64,000 nt of DNA from Ruminococcus sp. Lineage in GTDB: Bacteria > Bacillota > Clostridia > Oscillospirales > Ruminococcaceae. The notes below the pieces were generated by a model that was given only the letters and a program-made list of their open reading frames with translations, was not told where the DNA came from and ran no database searches. Location of the stretch: positions 1-64,000 of the forward strand of contig JAGAQC010000074.1 in assembly GCA_017622925.1 (NCBI GenBank). The letters run 5' to 3'. This document shows positions 7,110 through 15,453 of this stretch, piece by piece. A program made the position numbers and the translations under genes. Position 1 is the stretch's first letter. Each line of letters opens with the position of its first letter.

Positions 7110-8261
7110 ATGAACAAAAAAGAGACAGCAGAGATCAAGAAGAATTTTTCGGATAAGAGCGGATTTTTCATTATGGACAGGGTTCTTACGGGCTTTGTGG
7201 ACGCAGAAAAAAACGTCCGCTACTATAAAACGTCATCGTGTCTGACGATGCCTGTTGAGGAGCATGACGTATACGACGAAACGCTGAAAAAAGTCCTCAA
7301 CACAAACGTGGGAAAGAATTTTTGCGAATATCAGTTTCCCAACGAGGCTTACGAGGAGGGACAGCCGCAGGAGATACTTTACAGTCTGCTGCGTTCCGAG
7401 CTTAAAGACGACATTATCTGCGAGAATTTCATGAATCATATAGCGAACAATTTCAGCCACGAAGGACCTTATGCGGTCATTACGGCATATTGTACATACA
7501 CTATCCGCCGCAAGGACAAAAACGACGAGTTTGCGGAGGGCGAGGACGAGCTTTACCGCTATTTGCTGACGGCTCTTTGTCCCGTGAATACAGGCAGTGA
7601 CGGCTTTGTTTTCGACAGCTTCAATAACGAGATAACGAAGAAAGTAAACACCGAGCTTATCATCAGCAAAGCTCCCTCCGAGGGATTTTTGTATCCTGTG
7701 TTCAGCAACAGAAGCTCCGATATAAACCATGTAATGTGTTATATGAAGTCCGCCTCAAAGCCGAATATTTCGCTTGTTGAGAATGTTCTGGGCTGCACGT
7801 TCGTGATGTCTGCGGATAACGAAAAGGCAAGCTTTCAAAATATTCTCAAAGGCGTTGTCGGCGACGATCTGGACTATATGGTAATAAAGACCGTAAATGA
7901 AAAGCTTCAGGAGGTAGTCGAGGAAAATAAGGACGATACGGACAAGACAGTTATCGACAATTCCAAGCTAAAGGGCATTCTTACCGATATAGGAATTCCG
8001 CAGGAGCGTGTGGAAATGACCGACCCCGTGTACGAGAAATTCTGCGGAGATGCGCCGCTTACCGTGAGCAATCTTATCGAGACTAAAACGGTGCTGACCT
8101 CTCCGGGAATAACCGTGAATATCAAGCCGTCGGCAGCCGATAAGGTGCGTACAAGCGTGGTAAACGGACGGCGATGTCTGCTTATAGACCTTGACGACCC
8201 GACCATTGAAATAAACGGTCTGCCTGTCAGACTGGAGGAGAAAAAGGAGGTCATGGCATAG
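7110..8261 (+). CDS. DUF4317 family protein
   Basis: 383 residues. The opening MNKKETAEIKKNF, the internal CTYTIRRKDK and the overall length match the DUF4317 family of Clostridia, whose function is unknown. It is cytoplasmic, with no signal peptide or membrane segment, and rich in charged residues. ATG follows AGAGGTAAAAAAT. The CLC gene starts 40 bases after its stop and is probably co-transcribed. Confidence 0.8.
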   Translation: MNKKETAEIKKNFSDKSGFFIMDRVLTGFVDAEKNVRYYKTSSCLTMPVEEHDVYDETLKKVLNTNVGKNFCEYQFPNEAYEEGQPQEILYSLLRSELKDDIICENFMNHIANNFSHEGPYAVITAYCTYTIRRKDKNDEFAEGEDELYRYLLTALCPVNTGSDGFVFDSFNNEITKKVNTELIISKAPSEGFLYPVFSNRSSDINHVMCYMKSASKPNISLVENVLGCTFVMSADNEKASFQNILKGVVGDDLDYMVIKTVNEKLQEVVEENKDDTDKTVIDNSKLKGILTDIGIPQERVEMTDPVYEKFCGDAPLTVSNLIETKTVLTSPGITVNIKPSAADKVRTSVVNGRRCLLIDLDDPTIEINGLPVRLEEKKEVMA

Positions 8262-8301
8262 AAACGCCGCTTTTGAGTTCCGCCGTGTTTCTATTGACGA
8301 T

Positions 8302-9558
8302 ATGCAGAAGATAAAGGATATTTTACACAGCGAGCATATTAAAGAGATAAGATTCTTTTTTAAATGGCTGTTTATAGGCTCGGTCATGGGAGTTCTTATA
8401 GGACTTACGGGAGCTTTGTTTCATTTCTGCTCAGGCGAGGCGGAGAGCTTCCGCGCGGAACATACGTGGCTGATATTTCTGCTGCCTGCTGCCGGAGCGG
8501 CGATAGCCTGCCTGTACGATGTACTGAATTACAGCCATGATAAGGGGACTAACCTTGTGCTTTTAGCCGTCCGCGACAATAAAATAATGGGAATACGCCA
8601 TGCCGTGTGCATTTTCATAGCGACTGTGCTGACCCATTTGTGCGGCGGTTCAAGCGGACGTGAGGGCGCGTCCCTGCAAATCGGGGCTGCGCTCGGTTCG
8701 TTTACGGGACGTAAGCTGAAATTCAACGACGATGATAAGCGTATAATGACCATGTGCAGCATGAGCGCAATGTTTTCGGCAGTTTTCGGAACTCCCGTGA
8801 CGGCTGCTATTTTTTCTATGGAAGTAGTCAGCGTTGGAATTTTCTACTACTCGGCGATAGTTCCGTGCGTTACGGCTGCGCTGACGGCAGGATATATTTC
8901 GTCGCTTTTCGGAAACACCCATATACAGGTAAGCGTGAATATGCCCGAGGCTGACCCTGCGCTGTATCTGAAAGTTGCGCTTATAGGAGCGATATGCGCA
9001 GGTATCAGCGTGTTTTTCTGTTTGCTTCTGGGCGGTACGAGTAAGCTTTTCAAAAAAATAAAAAATCACGCTCTGAGGGCGGCGGCAGGCGGCGTTATCG
9101 TAGTTCTGCTGACCGTGATCGAGGGCAGCGGTATGTACAACGGAACAGGCGGAGCGGCGATAATCTCGGCGTTTGCCAAAAGTCCGTTTTTTGCGGCGTT
9201 CCTTATAAAAATGGTGTTTACGGCAGTCACTCTCGGTTCGGGATTCAAGGGCGGAGAAATATTTCCCGTATTCTTTATCGGCTCGTCTTTCGGAAGTGTT
9301 TTTGCGCCGCTGCTGGGGTTGGATAATTCCGTTGGGGCGGCGGTAGGCATGGCTGCGCTGTTCTGCGGAGTTACAAACTGTCCCGTTGCTTCGATACTGC
9401 TGAGTATCGAGCTTTTCGGCAGCGAGGGTATCGGCGTTTACGTGCTTGCCTGCGCGGTGAGCTACATGCTTTCGGGTTACAGAGGTCTGTACAGCGAACA
9501 GAAAATATTGTACTCCAAAATCAAAACAAAGTACATAAATAAACGAATAGGCGGATAA
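8302..9558 (+). CDS. CLC-family anion channel/antiporter
   Basis: 418 residues with about ten hydrophobic segments. The gating-glutamate motif GREG (GGSSGREGASLQIG) and the GGEIFP loop are CLC signatures. The first anion-site motif, normally GSGIP, reads GTNLV here, close to the GNNL-type motif reported for fluoride-exporting CLC-F proteins. Fluoride export is therefore possible but inferred. No fluoride (crcB) riboswitch is seen upstream. The start has a weak ribosome binding site, and coupling to the preceding gene is likely. There is no C-terminal CBS domain. Confidence 0.85.
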   Translation: MQKIKDILHSEHIKEIRFFFKWLFIGSVMGVLIGLTGALFHFCSGEAESFRAEHTWLIFLLPAAGAAIACLYDVLNYSHDKGTNLVLLAVRDNKIMGIRHAVCIFIATVLTHLCGGSSGREGASLQIGAALGSFTGRKLKFNDDDKRIMTMCSMSAMFSAVFGTPVTAAIFSMEVVSVGIFYYSAIVPCVTAALTAGYISSLFGNTHIQVSVNMPEADPALYLKVALIGAICAGISVFFCLLLGGTSKLFKKIKNHALRAAAGGVIVVLLTVIEGSGMYNGTGGAAIISAFAKSPFFAAFLIKMVFTAVTLGSGFKGGEIFPVFFIGSSFGSVFAPLLGLDNSVGAAVGMAALFCGVTNCPVASILLSIELFGSEGIGVYVLACAVSYMLSGYRGLYSEQKILYSKIKTKYINKRIGG

Positions 9559-9573
9559 CGGCGTTGTCTTTTT

Positions 9574-9966
9574 TTACATAAGATTCTTAGGTCTTGATGA
9601 ATTAACGCCAGCGATACCGCCGAATGCGCCTGCCGCTGCGAGCAGCAGAAGTTTTCTGAGGTCGGTAAATTCCCCGAATGCGGCAGATACCGAAAGCAGA
9701 ACGGCGTATATGACTGCGCCGCATATTGCGCCGTCAATCATTCCGCGGCGTCTGCGGTAACGTCCGCATAAATTGCCGCTGAAATAGCCGCTTATGAACA
9801 GCGTCAGCAGGTTAAAAAGCTTGCCGAACATCATACCCTTAAACACAAAAAACGACACCGCAGAAAATAAAACGCACCCTGCAAGTCCGCATAGTATGCC
9901 GAAAAGTATCGGTATGCCGAAGCTCAGAAAAGTATTTTCCCATATGCTTTTTCTGTAATGACCCAT
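9574..9966 (-). CDS. TIGR04086-type small membrane protein
   Basis: 130 residues with four hydrophobic segments and the arginine-rich loop GRYRRRRG, matching the TIGR04086 membrane family (function unknown). The start is taken at ATG 9966 (MGHYRKS) because GGAGG lies six bases upstream; a longer reading begins at 9981. It follows yajC, and the two are separated by a hairpin that buries this ribosome binding site. Confidence 0.7.
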   Translation of the reverse strand: MGHYRKSIWENTFLSFGIPILFGILCGLAGCVLFSAVSFFVFKGMMFGKLFNLLTLFISGYFSGNLCGRYRRRRGMIDGAICGAVIYAVLLSVSAAFGEFTDLRKLLLLAAAGAFGGIAGVNSSRPKNLM

Positions 9967-9970
9967 AAAA

Positions 9971-10009
9971 AGCCTCCACATAATATTTGTTAAATACTAT
10001 GCGGAGGCT
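9971..10009 (-). terminator. Terminator hairpin overlapping an SD
   Basis: On the minus strand an 18-bp stem (10009-9992 with 9988-9971) closes on a three-base loop and is followed by five Ts. The 3' arm contains the GGAGG of the TIGR04086 gene. Two positions are G-U pairs on the minus-strand RNA but would be A-C mismatches on the plus-strand RNA, so the structure suits minus-strand RNA. Confidence 0.7.
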
Positions 10010-10016
10010 TGTTTTT

Positions 10017-10544
10017 TTATTCGTTTTCGGAGGGATCGGCGTCCTCGGATCTCTTGGATTTTTTTGATTTTTTCTTGTCGCCGTCGTCGGAAATTCCTGC
10101 CGCTGCAAGGGGCGACTTTGTTTTGGACTGCGCTTCTTTTGCTCTTTCGGCAGCCGAAACGTTCTCGGCAACAGCCCATTTTTTTATTCTCAGCTTATTA
10201 CGTTCGCCGCCTGTTTCGATTACTACAGTATCGTCGCCGATGCGGAAAACCATTCCGACAATACCGCCGCTGGTGACGATCTCATCGCCGACCTGCAAGC
10301 TGTTCTGCATGTCTTTGGCTTCCTGATCGCGTTTTTTCTGCGGTCTTATAGCCATAAAGTAGAGCAGCACGAACATAAGCACGAGCGGAATGACCAAGGT
10401 CATTACGGGGTTGCCGGCAGCCTGCTGATTTCCCGAATCTGAAGCAGCCGCTTCGCCCTCTGCGAATGCGTTCATTGCAAAAGCTCCTGCCGACATCATT
10501 GTAATGATCGCCGTTACAAGAATATACGCTGTTTTTCTTTTCAT
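10017..10544 (-). CDS. yajC: Preprotein translocase accessory subunit YajC
   Basis: 175 residues. An N-terminal signal-like helix (ILVTAIITMMSAGAFA) is followed by a transmembrane segment (VMTLVIPLVLMFVLLYFMAI) and the YajC motif RPQKK, then the conserved LQVGDEIVTSGGIVGMV region. YajC associates with SecDF at the membrane. It has an extra N-terminal helix and a long Lys/Ser-rich C-terminal tail, giving a longer than usual product. Start at ATG 10544 with AGGAG upstream; an upstream in-frame start lacks a ribosome binding site. Confidence 0.85.
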   Translation of the reverse strand: MKRKTAYILVTAIITMMSAGAFAMNAFAEGEAAASDSGNQQAAGNPVMTLVIPLVLMFVLLYFMAIRPQKKRDQEAKDMQNSLQVGDEIVTSGGIVGMVFRIGDDTVVIETGGERNKLRIKKWAVAENVSAAERAKEAQSKTKSPLAAAGISDDGDKKKSKKSKRSEDADPSENE

Positions 10545-10767
10545 AAAGCATCTCCTTTTTTTACGATGGACCTGTTTAAGAATCAGATAACTAAAATTCA
10601 TTATACCATATACAGGAAAAAAATGCAAGCTTTTTTTAGAATTATTTTATTTTAAGTTTTAAGGTAAATTGAAAAATTGATTCTCACGTAAAAAGAAGTA
10701 TGTTTAAAGTTTTAAAAGACAGATGAATTTTGCACATAATGGGAATTTTATTTCCTATGTGATTCTC

Positions 10768-10922
10768 CCGATGTAGGGACACGGCGTGCCGTGTCCGTTC
10801 AAGAAAATTACAGGAATAAATAATTATGGGCAGAAATATAAACCCAAAATAACGATATATCCGCATTTTTATATATCGCATAATGCTGCGTGCGGACACG
10901 GCACGCCGTGTCCCTACATCGG
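10768..10922. repeat. Inverted repeat with self-palindromic arms
   Basis: Two 30-base arms (10768-10797 and 10893-10922) are exact reverse complements. Each contains the near-palindrome GGACACGGC/GCCGTGTCC. The interior is AT-rich with a TATATCG/CGATATA pair. It lies in the 870-base gene-free region between yajC and the REC-Hpt gene and resembles a small dispersed repeat. Confidence 0.65.
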
Positions 10923-10979
10923 CAGATTACAGCGTAAATAAAAATTGTTGTCGATAATTTTTTGCATGAATTTGGTGCG

Positions 10980-11130
10980 GCGACACAGGGTGCAGCGACA
11001 CGCTTATTTTGTTATTTGCCTTTCCCTGTGAATTGCTGCTACGGGGACGCATATCCCGAACATAAGAATACGGTCGGCAATGGGTGCAGCGACACGCTGC
11101 CGGGACGTCGAGGGCGCCGTCCCCTACAGT
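10980..11130. repeat. Dispersed GGGTGCAGCGACACG repeats
   Basis: A 25-base sequence at 10980-11004 (core CAGGGTGCAGCGACACGC) is the exact reverse complement of 6981-7005. A partial copy (GGGTGCAGCGACACGCTG) follows at 11078-11095, next to another GC-rich segment (GGGCGCCGTCCCCTAC). These are short interspersed repeats. No ORF in this stretch looks real. Confidence 0.55.
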
Positions 11131-11231
11131 TTGTATTTTCGGAAAAAATGTTCACATGCGTTTTCTTTACACAATATCAAGAAGCAGATTCTTGACAAAA
11201 GCGGCGGATTATTGTATAATAAACTTATCTA

Positions 11232-11394
11232 AGAGCCTGTTTAACATCTCTCCGCGCACGTTTTTTCGGCAAAATTTGCCGATTACTGCGTTGAAAAAGC
11301 TCACCATACATCAAGTATGCTTTCGCTTTTTCGCCTTGTACTCGACAAATTTATGCTCGAAAATCCGCACACGCCGAAATATTAAACAGGCTCT
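11232..11394. mobile_element. MITE-like element, family E (163 bp)
   Basis: Terminal inverted repeats AGAGCCTGTTTAA and TTAAACAGGCTCT bound a 163-bp stretch with internal pairing but no ORF. The internal block at 11301-11320 (reverse complement GCATACTTGATGTATGG) resembles blocks inside the family B and C elements. It ends 25 bases before the REC-Hpt start and so supplies most of that gene's leader. Confidence 0.7.
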
Positions 11395-11419
11395 AAAAAG
11401 CTGAAAAGGAGTTTTTATT

Positions 11420-12373
11420 GTGGAATTTCTTTTAACAGATGATAATGAAATAACCATAGAAATAGAAAAGCTTATGCTGGAAAGCTGCGGATTATCGGTC
11501 GTAACGGCAGGCTCGGGAGAGGAGGCTGTGCGGCTTGCGTCGGAGAAAGAATTTTTCATGATCTTCATGGATATACACATGCCGGAGATGAACGGATTCC
11601 GAGCGGCTGAGCTTATCAGGGAGAGCAGTCCGAACGTGCCGGTCATTGCGCTTTCCGCCGACGAGATAGCTCCCGACGATCCCGAATATATAAAAAGCGG
11701 AATGAACGGTTCGCTGCTCAAACCGCTTCAAATGGACGATCTAAAGGAGCTGCTGAATCGCTTTCTCGTTATCGACTTTGCAGGGGAAAACGTTGAAAGC
11801 TCCGACGACAGTTTGTTCAGTTATGACGAGCTTTTCGCCGTAATGAAAGAAAAAAAAGCCGTACTGCGGCTTCTCACGCAGTTTCTCAGCGTACATAGCC
11901 ATGACTGCGAAATGCTGAACGAGCATGTAAAAAACGGGGAGATAATTTCCGCGCGTGAAATACTCCACAACGTCATCGGAATTTCGGGAAATATGTTCTG
12001 TAAGCGGCTTTACCGTGTTTCGGGCATGCTGAGTGACGAGCTGAAAAAAGGCGTTTCGGACAGTCTCGAAAGCTTCACGGAGATATGGAACGACACTTTT
12101 AAAGAGCTTTCCGACTGCCACAGCAGGCTTTCGGAGGAGGAAGATATTTCTTTGGGTTCGGTGGATTGGCAGTCGCTCCGTGAAAGCTTTGTCTCGCTTT
12201 GTGAAGATTTTGACGTTTCCGCGGCGGAGCTTTTTGTTGAAAACATGGGAGTTTTCGCGGCGAACATGAATTCCGAGAACTTCATGAAGCTTAAAAGCGC
12301 AGTATCGGGCTATGATTTCCCATGGATAACAGATAATTTGGAGGTGCTTTATGTACAAGGTTCTCTTAGTTGA
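11420..12373 (+). CDS. Response regulator with Hpt-like domain
   Basis: 317 residues. A receiver domain (1-115) has the phospho-acceptor in FMDIHMP, the Thr/Ser site in IALSADE and the Lys in LLKPL. The region around residues 150-230 resembles a histidine phosphotransfer domain (EILHNVIGISGNMFCKRLYRV). GTG at 11420 follows AAAAGGAG at eight bases. It overlaps the next regulator by 23 bases. With the two downstream genes it forms a cytoplasmic phosphorelay; no sensor domain is seen. Confidence 0.8.
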   Translation: MEFLLTDDNEITIEIEKLMLESCGLSVVTAGSGEEAVRLASEKEFFMIFMDIHMPEMNGFRAAELIRESSPNVPVIALSADEIAPDDPEYIKSGMNGSLLKPLQMDDLKELLNRFLVIDFAGENVESSDDSLFSYDELFAVMKEKKAVLRLLTQFLSVHSHDCEMLNEHVKNGEIISAREILHNVIGISGNMFCKRLYRVSGMLSDELKKGVSDSLESFTEIWNDTFKELSDCHSRLSEEEDISLGSVDWQSLRESFVSLCEDFDVSAAELFVENMGVFAANMNSENFMKLKSAVSGYDFPWITDNLEVLYVQGSLS

Positions 12374-13127
12374 AGATGACGCCGCGCTGCGGTTCATCTA
12401 TTCAAAAATGAAAACTTGGTCGGAATGCGGATTTTCTATAGCCGCCGAAGCTTCAAACGGAAAAGCGGCTCTTGAAATGCTTGAAAAAAATTCCTTTGAT
12501 CTGATTTTTACGGACATAAGAATGCCGTTCGTAGACGGTATAGAAATGCTGAGAAAGCTCAATGAATCGGGAAATACGCTGCCCGTAATATTCGCAAGCT
12601 CCTATGACGAGTTTGAGTATGCGCGGCAGGGACTTATCCTCGGAGCGTTCGATTATCTGCTGAAACCCGTAGATAAGCGGAAGCTGGAGGACGTTCTTCT
12701 GCGTGTTAAAAAGCGTATAGACGAAATGGATCAGGGCAGCCGCATACAGCCGTCGGTTGAGGAGGTACTGAAACAGCTTGACGTTTCTGCGGACACCAAT
12801 AAATTTATAAATCAGGTGGCGATGTACTGCTCTCAGCATTACGGGGAGATCATCACCGTTGACGATATTGCCGAGGCGCACGCCTACAGCAAGGATTATT
12901 TCGGCAAGCTGTTCAAGCAGCATTTCGGCGTGACCTTCCACGAGTTCTACTCAAAGATAAAAATAGAATACGCCAAGGAGCTTATCCGCACAGGCAACTA
13001 CAAAGCGTATGAGATAAGCGATATACTGGGGTATTCTTCCGTGGATTATTTCACTAAGGTGTTCAAGGAAATTACGGGAATGACCCCGTCGAAGTACAAA
13101 GCCGGACTGACGCCGTTGAAAAAGTGA
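12351..13127 (+). CDS. REC-AraC response regulator
   Basis: 258 residues. An N-terminal receiver domain (1-120; acidic pocket VEDD, phospho-Asp in FTDIRMP, Lys in LLKPVDKRK) precedes a C-terminal AraC-type double HTH (155-255; YSKDYFGKLFKQHFGVTFHEF and YSSVDYFTKVFKEITGMTPS). This is the YesN-like arrangement. It is translationally coupled to the upstream REC-Hpt gene by overlap. The target genes are unknown. Confidence 0.9.
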   Translation: MYKVLLVEDDAALRFIYSKMKTWSECGFSIAAEASNGKAALEMLEKNSFDLIFTDIRMPFVDGIEMLRKLNESGNTLPVIFASSYDEFEYARQGLILGAFDYLLKPVDKRKLEDVLLRVKKRIDEMDQGSRIQPSVEEVLKQLDVSADTNKFINQVAMYCSQHYGEIITVDDIAEAHAYSKDYFGKLFKQHFGVTFHEFYSKIKIEYAKELIRTGNYKAYEISDILGYSSVDYFTKVFKEITGMTPSKYKAGLTPLKK

Positions 13128-13137
13128 GGAAAAAAAT

Positions 13138-14211
13138 ATGAACAACTATGCTGAAATACTTGTGGTGGACGATATGCCCGATCACATCGCTTATTCGGGT
13201 ACTCTGCTTCGTGCCGAGGGGTATCGTGTTTTTGCGGCGGCAAGCGGAAAAGCGGCAATGCGTTTTCTTGAAAAGCGTATTCCCGACCTTATCCTGCTCG
13301 ATATTCAGATGGGCGATATAAACGGTCTTGAAGTCTGCGAGAAGATAAAGTCGAATAAGAAAACACGGGACATTCCGATCATATTTCTTACGTCGGAGAC
13401 AAGTCCCGAGATAATAAGCCGAGGTTTTGAACTGGGCGGCTGTGATTATGTAAAAAAGCCGTTTATCAAGGAGGAGTATCTTGCTCGTATCAAAACGCAC
13501 TTGCAGGTATCGTTTCAGCAGAAAGAGCTTACCGCAGCAAACAACGAGCTTACGCAGTTCTGCTCTGCGGTGTCTCACGACCTGAAAGCGCCGTTCAACA
13601 TAATCAACATGCTTATAGAGATGCTGCGTTCCGAATTGGGCGAAGCTCCCGACGAAAGCATTGTCACCATAATGGATATGATAGTATCTAAGGCGACCCA
13701 AACGAAAACGATGATAGAGCGGCTTTTTGATTTCTCGAAGATGTGCAACGTCAATGCGGTGGTACGTCAGGTGGACATCAGACCTATCGCCGAGGAGACT
13801 TATCACGACCTTAAAGAGCTTGAACCCGATCGTGACATAGAGTTCATCTGCGGAGAGCTGCCCCTTGTTGACTGCGACGAGGTACTTATGCGGATAATGC
13901 TGAAAAACCTGCTTTCCAACGCAATAAAGTACACCTCAAAGCGTGAAAAGGCGGTTATCGAGCTTTCGGGACATTCGGAGCAGGGCTGCAACGTTATAAA
14001 GATCAAGGACAACGGCTCGGGATTTGATATGACCTATTCAAATAAGCTTTTTCAGGTATTTCAGCGGCTTCATTCCGAGGAGGAGTTTGAGGGCAGCGGC
14101 GTGGGACTTGCGCTTATTCACCGTATAATGGAACGTCACGGCGGCAGAGTAGAAGCATACGGCGAGGTCGATAAGGGCGCGGAGTTTTCGCTTTGGTTTC
14201 CGAAACGATGA
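13138..14211 (+). CDS. REC-histidine kinase hybrid
   Basis: 357 residues. An N-terminal receiver domain (phospho-Asp in LLDIQMG) is joined to a HisKA domain (phospho-His in AVSHDLKAPF) and an HATPase domain with N (LLSNAIKYT), G1 (IKDNGSGFD) and G2 (GSGVGLAL) boxes. There is no membrane segment, so it is cytoplasmic and its signal probably arrives through phosphotransfer or a partner. ATG follows GTGAGGAAAAAAT, ten bases after the AraC regulator. A MITE lies immediately downstream. Confidence 0.9.
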   Translation: MNNYAEILVVDDMPDHIAYSGTLLRAEGYRVFAAASGKAAMRFLEKRIPDLILLDIQMGDINGLEVCEKIKSNKKTRDIPIIFLTSETSPEIISRGFELGGCDYVKKPFIKEEYLARIKTHLQVSFQQKELTAANNELTQFCSAVSHDLKAPFNIINMLIEMLRSELGEAPDESIVTIMDMIVSKATQTKTMIERLFDFSKMCNVNAVVRQVDIRPIAEETYHDLKELEPDRDIEFICGELPLVDCDEVLMRIMLKNLLSNAIKYTSKREKAVIELSGHSEQGCNVIKIKDNGSGFDMTYSNKLFQVFQRLHSEEEFEGSGVGLALIHRIMERHGGRVEAYGEVDKGAEFSLWFPKR

Positions 14212-14220
14212 TATGCAAAT

Positions 14221-14447
14221 CACTGTCTACAATTTAAGTGGGGGACGCCGTCCCCCACACCCCCTGCCAAAGGGGTGACCCCTTTGGAATCTCTGTTGTC
14301 GTGAATTGGGCTGTGGAAATCCCCAAATCAGCGTAATGCCGTTAGTCTCCATGATTTCCACAGTCCAATTCACGATAATGGACACCAAGAGTTACCTCTT
14401 TAACAGAAAGTAAAGGGCATCAAAATCCTCTTAACTTGTGGATAGTG
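14221..14447. mobile_element. MITE-like element, family R2 copy 1, with TSD
   Basis: 227 bp beginning CACTGTCTACAATTTAAG and ending CTTAACTTGTGGATAGTG, imperfect terminal inverted repeats. Flanks ATATGCAAAT (14211-14220) and ATATGCAAAC (14448-14457) are a 9-10 bp target duplication. The interior carries a long hairpin (GTCGTGAATTGG...CCAATTCACGAT) and no gene. It sits ten bases after the histidine kinase stop. Confidence 0.85.
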
Positions 14448-14459
14448 ATATGCAAACAT

Positions 14460-14488
14460 AAAAAGGACTGCCGAAGCAGTCCTTTTTT
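14460..14488. terminator. Bidirectional terminator
   Basis: AAAAAGGACTGC-CGAA-GCAGTCCTTTTTT: an 11-12 bp stem flanked by A-run and T-run. It serves hpf on the minus strand and the signalling operon on the plus strand. Confidence 0.9.
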
Positions 14489-14489
14489 A

Positions 14490-15017
14490 TTAATCGTTAT
14501 CGGGTTGAAGTACGGCATAGTTACCGTCGTCACGCTTGTACACAACGTTTATCGTACCTGTTTTCGCATTGAGGAACATGAAGAACTCGTGGCTCAGAAG
14601 ATTCATTTGGAGAATAGCCTCCTCAACGTCCATGGGGCGCAGCTTGAACTTCTTTTCCTTGATGACCGTATAATCGGAGACTTCCTCGACAGGCTCGGCG
14701 AAAGCGTCCTTAAATGCGGTATCTTTCAGCCTTTTCTCGACCTTGGTCTTGTTCTTGCGGATCTGTCTGATGATCTTGTCAACAGCGTCGTCGAGAGCGT
14801 CGTTTTTATCCACCGCCGCACGTTCGGAACGGTAGATAATGCTGTTATATTTTACAGTAAGCTCGACAACGATCTGATTTTTTATCTCGGACAGAACGAT
14901 TTTTGCGTCCGCCTCGTCGCCGAAAAACTTACTGAGCTTAGAATCAATTTTCTCCTGTGCATATTCGGTAAAATTCTGTGGGATCTGCATTTTTTTTGCT
15001 GTAATGGTTGTTTTCAT
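14490..15017 (-). CDS. hpf: Ribosome hibernation promoting factor, long form
   Basis: 175 residues. The N-terminal S30AE domain (1-95; VELTVKYNSIIYRSE) and the C-terminal extension (115-175; FKLRPMDVEEAILQMNLLSHEFFMF) together make the long HPF that dimerises 70S ribosomes into inactive 100S particles. ATG 15017 follows AAAGGAGG; the longer upstream reading is not supported. It is monocistronic, with its own promoter and terminator. Confidence 0.95.
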   Translation of the reverse strand: MKTTITAKKMQIPQNFTEYAQEKIDSKLSKFFGDEADAKIVLSEIKNQIVVELTVKYNSIIYRSERAAVDKNDALDDAVDKIIRQIRKNKTKVEKRLKDTAFKDAFAEPVEEVSDYTVIKEKKFKLRPMDVEEAILQMNLLSHEFFMFLNAKTGTINVVYKRDDGNYAVLQPDND

Positions 15018-15134
15018 ATATAGTAGTCCTCCTTTGAGACTTTCAAAACGAGCTTTGAAGCAGGGGAGCATGTCCCGCTGCGGTCTCTGCCGAATCGAAG
15101 TCTGACTTATATGGAATATAAATTCCATAATCAT

Positions 15135-15163
15135 ATTATACCATAATTCAAAACCATTTACAA
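15135..15163 (-). promoter_or_regulatory. hpf promoter
   Basis: Reading on the minus strand: TTGTAA (15163-15158), a 17-base spacer, TATAAT (15140-15135). The start point would lie about 110 bases upstream of the hpf start codon. Confidence 0.65.
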
Positions 15164-15261
15164 TAGAGTTTTGTTAATTTTGTATATTCTGTACAATTGA
15201 TGCAGTAATATTTGTTAAAAATAGCAATATTTCCTTTTTGAGCGATGTTATCAACATAAGC

Positions 15262-15368
15262 GTACTAATATTGGGATTCCAAAGGGACGGTGTCCCTTTG
15301 GAGGAGTCCAGAGGCAGCGCCTCTGGTGGGGTGCGGGGCAAAGCCCTGCAAGAGAGGGCGTTCCCTTA
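15262..15368. mobile_element. MITE-like element, family R1 copy 1 (short)
   Basis: It contains the R1 blocks GGGATTCCAAAGGGAC and GAGAGGGCGTTCCC but lacks the central part present in other copies, giving about 107 bp. The GGGACGGTGTCCC and CCAGAGGC/GCCTCTGG hairpins are kept. It is located downstream of the PBP gene. The left flank (TTATCAACATAAGCG) resembles the terminal repeat of family R2. Confidence 0.7.
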
Positions 15369-15453
15369 GCAATACAGGAAACTAAAGAAGAAAATAAAAC
15401 TTCTTGAGTAAATGAAATTCGGGGACAGCGTCCCCCTGTTTAAGTTGATCAGA

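Noticed and set aside
8262..8301. Fluoride riboswitch before the CLC gene
   Set aside because: Only 40 bases separate the genes and the crcB-motif consensus is not present.
10640..11231. CRISPR-like repeats between yajC and the REC-Hpt gene
   Set aside because: Repeats are few, inverted and unevenly spaced; no cas gene is nearby.
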